DNA from: Aureibaculum algae
GTDB lineage: Bacteria; Bacteroidota; Bacteroidia; Flavobacteriales; Flavobacteriaceae
NCBI RefSeq assembly: GCF_006065315.1
Contig: NZ_CP040749.1
Span: 4,672,001-4,736,000 of the forward strand
Direction of reading: 5' to 3'
DNA length: 64,000 nucleotides
The notes below the pieces were generated by a model, which had not been told where the DNA came from, ran no database searches, and saw only the letters and a list, made by a program, of their open reading frames with translations. Position 1 is the first letter of the stretch. Each line of letters opens with the position of its first letter. Positions 62,062 to 64,000 of this stretch are shown here, in pieces. A program made the translations under genes and the position numbers.

Positions 62062-62835
62062 CTAAAGCCCTCTTTCTGCTTGAATTTGCTCGTATGCTTT
62101 TTGTATTTGTCTAAACTTTTCTTCAGCACCTTTTTGATGAGCTTCACCCAAGTGTCTTAACTTATCTGGATGGTGTTTTTTAGCCATTTTACGATAGGCT
62201 TTTTTAACCTCATCATTAGTAGCTGTTTTCGTTATTTCTAAAATTTTATAAGCAGTAACACTACTATACGATGTTGAAGATGATGACGAAGATGAAGAGC
62301 CATAAAACATTGCCTTAATAGATTCAAAATCGCGACTGCTAATATATAAATAGGTTGAAATACGTTTTATAGCATCAATTTCTGATTGACTAACAGAACC
62401 ATCCGATTGAGCAATACCAAACAAAAAATGTAATAATTGCAATCGCGAAGCATGGGTCATATGCTCTCTGATTTGCATACATACTTGCCGTGTAGGAATA
62501 GTCCCTTTTTTTCTTATTTCATTAAATAATTTAAAAGCATTATTCGCACGCTCTTTACCATACATTCTAACAAAGTTATCACGTACATAATCCATTTCTT
62601 TTTTGCTCGATCTACCATCTGCTTTAATCACTACCGCAGCGAGTACTAACAAGCTAATTTCAAAGTCTCCACCAGCCGTCTTTGTTCCATTTCTAGGGCC
62701 TTGACCTAGTGTATTTATATCCCCTTCAGTAAATCCATCTACCAAACTACCAACAATAAAACCTAAAATACCGCCAATAGGTCCTCCTACAGACCAACCT
62801 AATGTAGCACCTATCCATTTTGAAAAATTCGACAT
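62062..62835 (-). CDS. TerB-like domain protein with C-terminal J-domain
   Basis: A 257-residue protein. An N-terminal glycine-zipper membrane-like stretch (IGATLGWSVGGPIGGILGFIVGSLV) is followed by a TerB/DjlA-like helical domain (about 50-170: VIKADGRSSKKEMDYVRDNFVR, AQSDGSVSQSEIDAIKRI), a Ser-rich linker and a J-domain (YKILEITKTATNDEVKKAYRKMAKKHHPDK with the HPD tripeptide at HHPDK). The layout is that of DjlA, a membrane-anchored DnaK co-chaperone. It is flanked by a metallophosphoesterase and a bacilliredoxin gene. Confidence 0.86.
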   Translation of the reverse strand: MSNFSKWIGATLGWSVGGPIGGILGFIVGSLVDGFTEGDINTLGQGPRNGTKTAGGDFEISLLVLAAVVIKADGRSSKKEMDYVRDNFVRMYGKERANNAFKLFNEIRKKGTIPTRQVCMQIREHMTHASRLQLLHFLFGIAQSDGSVSQSEIDAIKRISTYLYISSRDFESIKAMFYGSSSSSSSSTSYSSVTAYKILEITKTATNDEVKKAYRKMAKKHHPDKLRHLGEAHQKGAEEKFRQIQKAYEQIQAERGL

Positions 62836-62874
62836 AAAAAATATTCAATTGAGGGTCCAAAGATACATTTATCT

Positions 62875-62904
62875 TAGAACTATTCTTAATAATGATTATC
62901 TTTG
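62875..62904 (+). promoter_or_regulatory. Candidate promoter for the bacilliredoxin gene
   Basis: TATCTTTG (62897-62904) is an exact TAnnTTTG -7 box, 26 bases before the start codon. At the expected distance upstream the -33 region reads TAG or TTAG rather than TTG, so only the -7 part is convincing. Confidence 0.45.
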
Positions 62905-62930
62905 CCATTCAATTTTAAAAAGAAAAGAAT

Positions 62931-63341
62931 ATGTATCCAGAAGAAATAGTAAAACCAATGCGTCAACAATTAGTAGATGCGGGTTTTCAAGAATTAAAAA
63001 CTGCAGACCAAGTTGACGCTATATTGAGTGAAAAAGGTACCACTTTAGTAATGGTAAATTCAGTTTGTGGTTGTGCAGCAGGTACTGCAAGACCAGGGGC
63101 CATTTTATCAACTACAAGTGATAAAAAACCTGATCATTTTACAACTGTTTTTGCAGGAAATGATGTTGAAGCAGTGAATAAAGCGAGAGAACATATGATT
63201 CCGTTTCCTCCATCTTCACCTGCCATTGCATTATTTAAAGATGGTGAATTGGTGCACATGTTAGAGCGTCATCATATTGAAGGTAGATCTGCTGAAATGA
63301 TTGCAGAAAATTTAGCAGGAGCTTATCAAGAGTTTTGTTAA
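62931..63341 (+). CDS. Bacilliredoxin of the BrxA/BrxB (YphP) family
   Basis: A 136-residue thioredoxin-like protein. The active site is [10 protein letters not shown] (CGC), followed by ARPGAIL and [29 protein letters not shown], all typical of the YphP/YqiW family, which removes bacillithiol from proteins in Bacillus. The genome of this organism may use bacillithiol, as many Bacteroidetes carry its synthesis genes, but none is in view. It has its own promoter-like -7 box. Confidence 0.9.
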   Translation: MYPEEIVKPMRQQLVDAGFQELKTADQVDAILSEKGTTLVMVNSVCGCAAGTARPGAILSTTSDKKPDHFTTVFAGNDVEAVNKAREHMIPFPPSSPAIALFKDGELVHMLERHHIEGRSAEMIAENLAGAYQEFC

Positions 63342-63418
63342 ACCTTACATTTTAACCTTCTTCATTCTTTTACTTCAGTTTTAGTAAACAGGAATGAAGA
63401 GGGATTTTTATTAAAAAC

Positions 63419-64000
63419 ATGAGAAAATTATTAGCCTATCCTTTATCTGTTATATATTACCTGTGTTTTGGATTAACACTGTTAATATTTCATCCTATTT
63501 TATGGATTAGCAATAATGTATTTGGCTATAACGCTTTAAAGAAAAGTGTTGATCTGTTTAACTTTTTCTTATTACGATGTTTAAATGTTTTAGGGACTCG
63601 CTTTACGTTTACCAATCCATATGATATAGAAATAAATCAACCTTTGATTATTGTTTCTAACCATCAAAGCATGTACGATATATCACCTATTATTTGGTAT
63701 ATGCGTAAACACCATCCTAAATTTATTAGCAAGGCCGAATTAGGCAAAGGCATACCTAGTATTTCTTATAACTTACGCCATGGAGGTTCTGCATTAATAG
63801 AAAGAAAAAATCCGAGACAAGCCATTACTGCCATAAAGGAATTTTCAGTTTCTGTGGTAAAAAATAATTGGGCTGCTGTAATTTTCCCAGAAGGCACAAG
63901 AAGTAAAAATGGAGTGCCAAAAGATTTTCAAAAAAGAGGATTGTTAACTTTATTTAAAGAAATACCAGAAGCTACGGTTGTTCCAATCTCGATAAATAAT
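63419..64000 (+). CDS. 1-acyl-sn-glycerol-3-phosphate acyltransferase, N-terminal part
   Basis: Cut by the right edge after 194 codons; the start is the ATG at 63419. A hydrophobic N-terminus (LLAYPLSVIYYLCFGLTLLIF) is followed by acyltransferase motif I NHQSMYDI (H-X4-D), the RHGGSALIERKNPRQA region and motif III FPEGTRSKNG. This is the PlsC family, which places the second acyl chain on lysophosphatidate in the inner membrane. The rest of the domain, including motif IV, lies outside the window. The start codon is 78 bases after the bacilliredoxin stop. Confidence 0.88.
   Translation, partial: MRKLLAYPLSVIYYLCFGLTLLIFHPILWISNNVFGYNALKKSVDLFNFFLLRCLNVLGTRFTFTNPYDIEINQPLIIVSNHQSMYDISPIIWYMRKHHPKFISKAELGKGIPSISYNLRHGGSALIERKNPRQAITAIKEFSVSVVKNNWAAVIFPEGTRSKNGVPKDFQKRGLLTLFKEIPEATVVPISINN

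Overview
The window looks like part of the chromosome of a member of the Flavobacteriaceae (Bacteroidetes), probably a marine one. The evidence is the AT-rich DNA, promoters of the Bacteroidetes type (TTG, about 19-20 bases, TAnnTTTG), many lipoproteins with a Ser-Cys lipobox, two secreted proteins with type IX secretion (T9SS) C-terminal sorting domains, a SusC/FecA-like outer-membrane barrel protein, and secreted glycosidases and peptidases. I do not assign a genus. No rRNA, tRNA, CRISPR array, transposase or recombinase gene was recognised.

Layout. 1-3935: end of a nitrite-assimilation operon (nirB end, nirD, a DUF4202 gene, a NarX-like sensor kinase). 4016-25866: ordinary chromosomal genes: a CynX-type exporter, an outer-membrane barrel protein, a secreted cytochrome-c/beta-propeller dehydrogenase, a PqqB-like hydrolase, a TPM protein, a sortilin/BNR repeat protein, a small MscS channel convergent with a KefB-like antiporter, an M28 peptidase, Xaa-Pro aminopeptidase, a GH2 beta-galactosidase and a saccharopine dehydrogenase-like enzyme. 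26047-30816: a secreted unknown protein, then a complete arsenic operon (arsR, arsM, DUF6428, an ArsN/Pat-like acetyltransferase, a phosphatase-type arsenate reductase, acr3) closed by a terminator.

31.8-43.8 kb is the unusual part. About a dozen mostly unknown genes, nearly all on the plus strand and many encoding lipoproteins or small membrane proteins, are interleaved with gene fragments and punctuated by nine copies of an intergenic repeat. Seven copies keep a three-tier hairpin about 60 bases long whose outer stem shows compensating and wobble changes. Seven carry a promoter-like element at a fixed distance upstream, and most stand 60-115 bases before a start codon. A second small hairpin module often follows. 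A 68-bp gene end is duplicated and fused to a barrel-protein fragment. The array could be an integron-like cassette array without its integrase, or a family of portable promoter plus structured-leader units. It ends at a two-gene AAA ATPase/subtilase system of the IetAS antiphage type (43800-47300). An inverted GH5 endoglucanase gene lies inside the array.

47.6-64 kb returns to ordinary genes: a phosphoglycolate phosphatase-like HAD, aldo/keto reductase, a YfcC-type transporter with an overlapping DUF3995 gene, a BrnQ carrier, alpha/beta hydrolase, TlpA-like thioredoxin, ThiL, an S41 peptidase, an M1 aminopeptidase with a T9SS tail, a metallophosphoesterase, a TerB-DnaJ protein, a bacilliredoxin and the start of a PlsC acyltransferase.

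All calls come from reading the sequence and its translations by eye. No database search, folding program or composition statistic was run.
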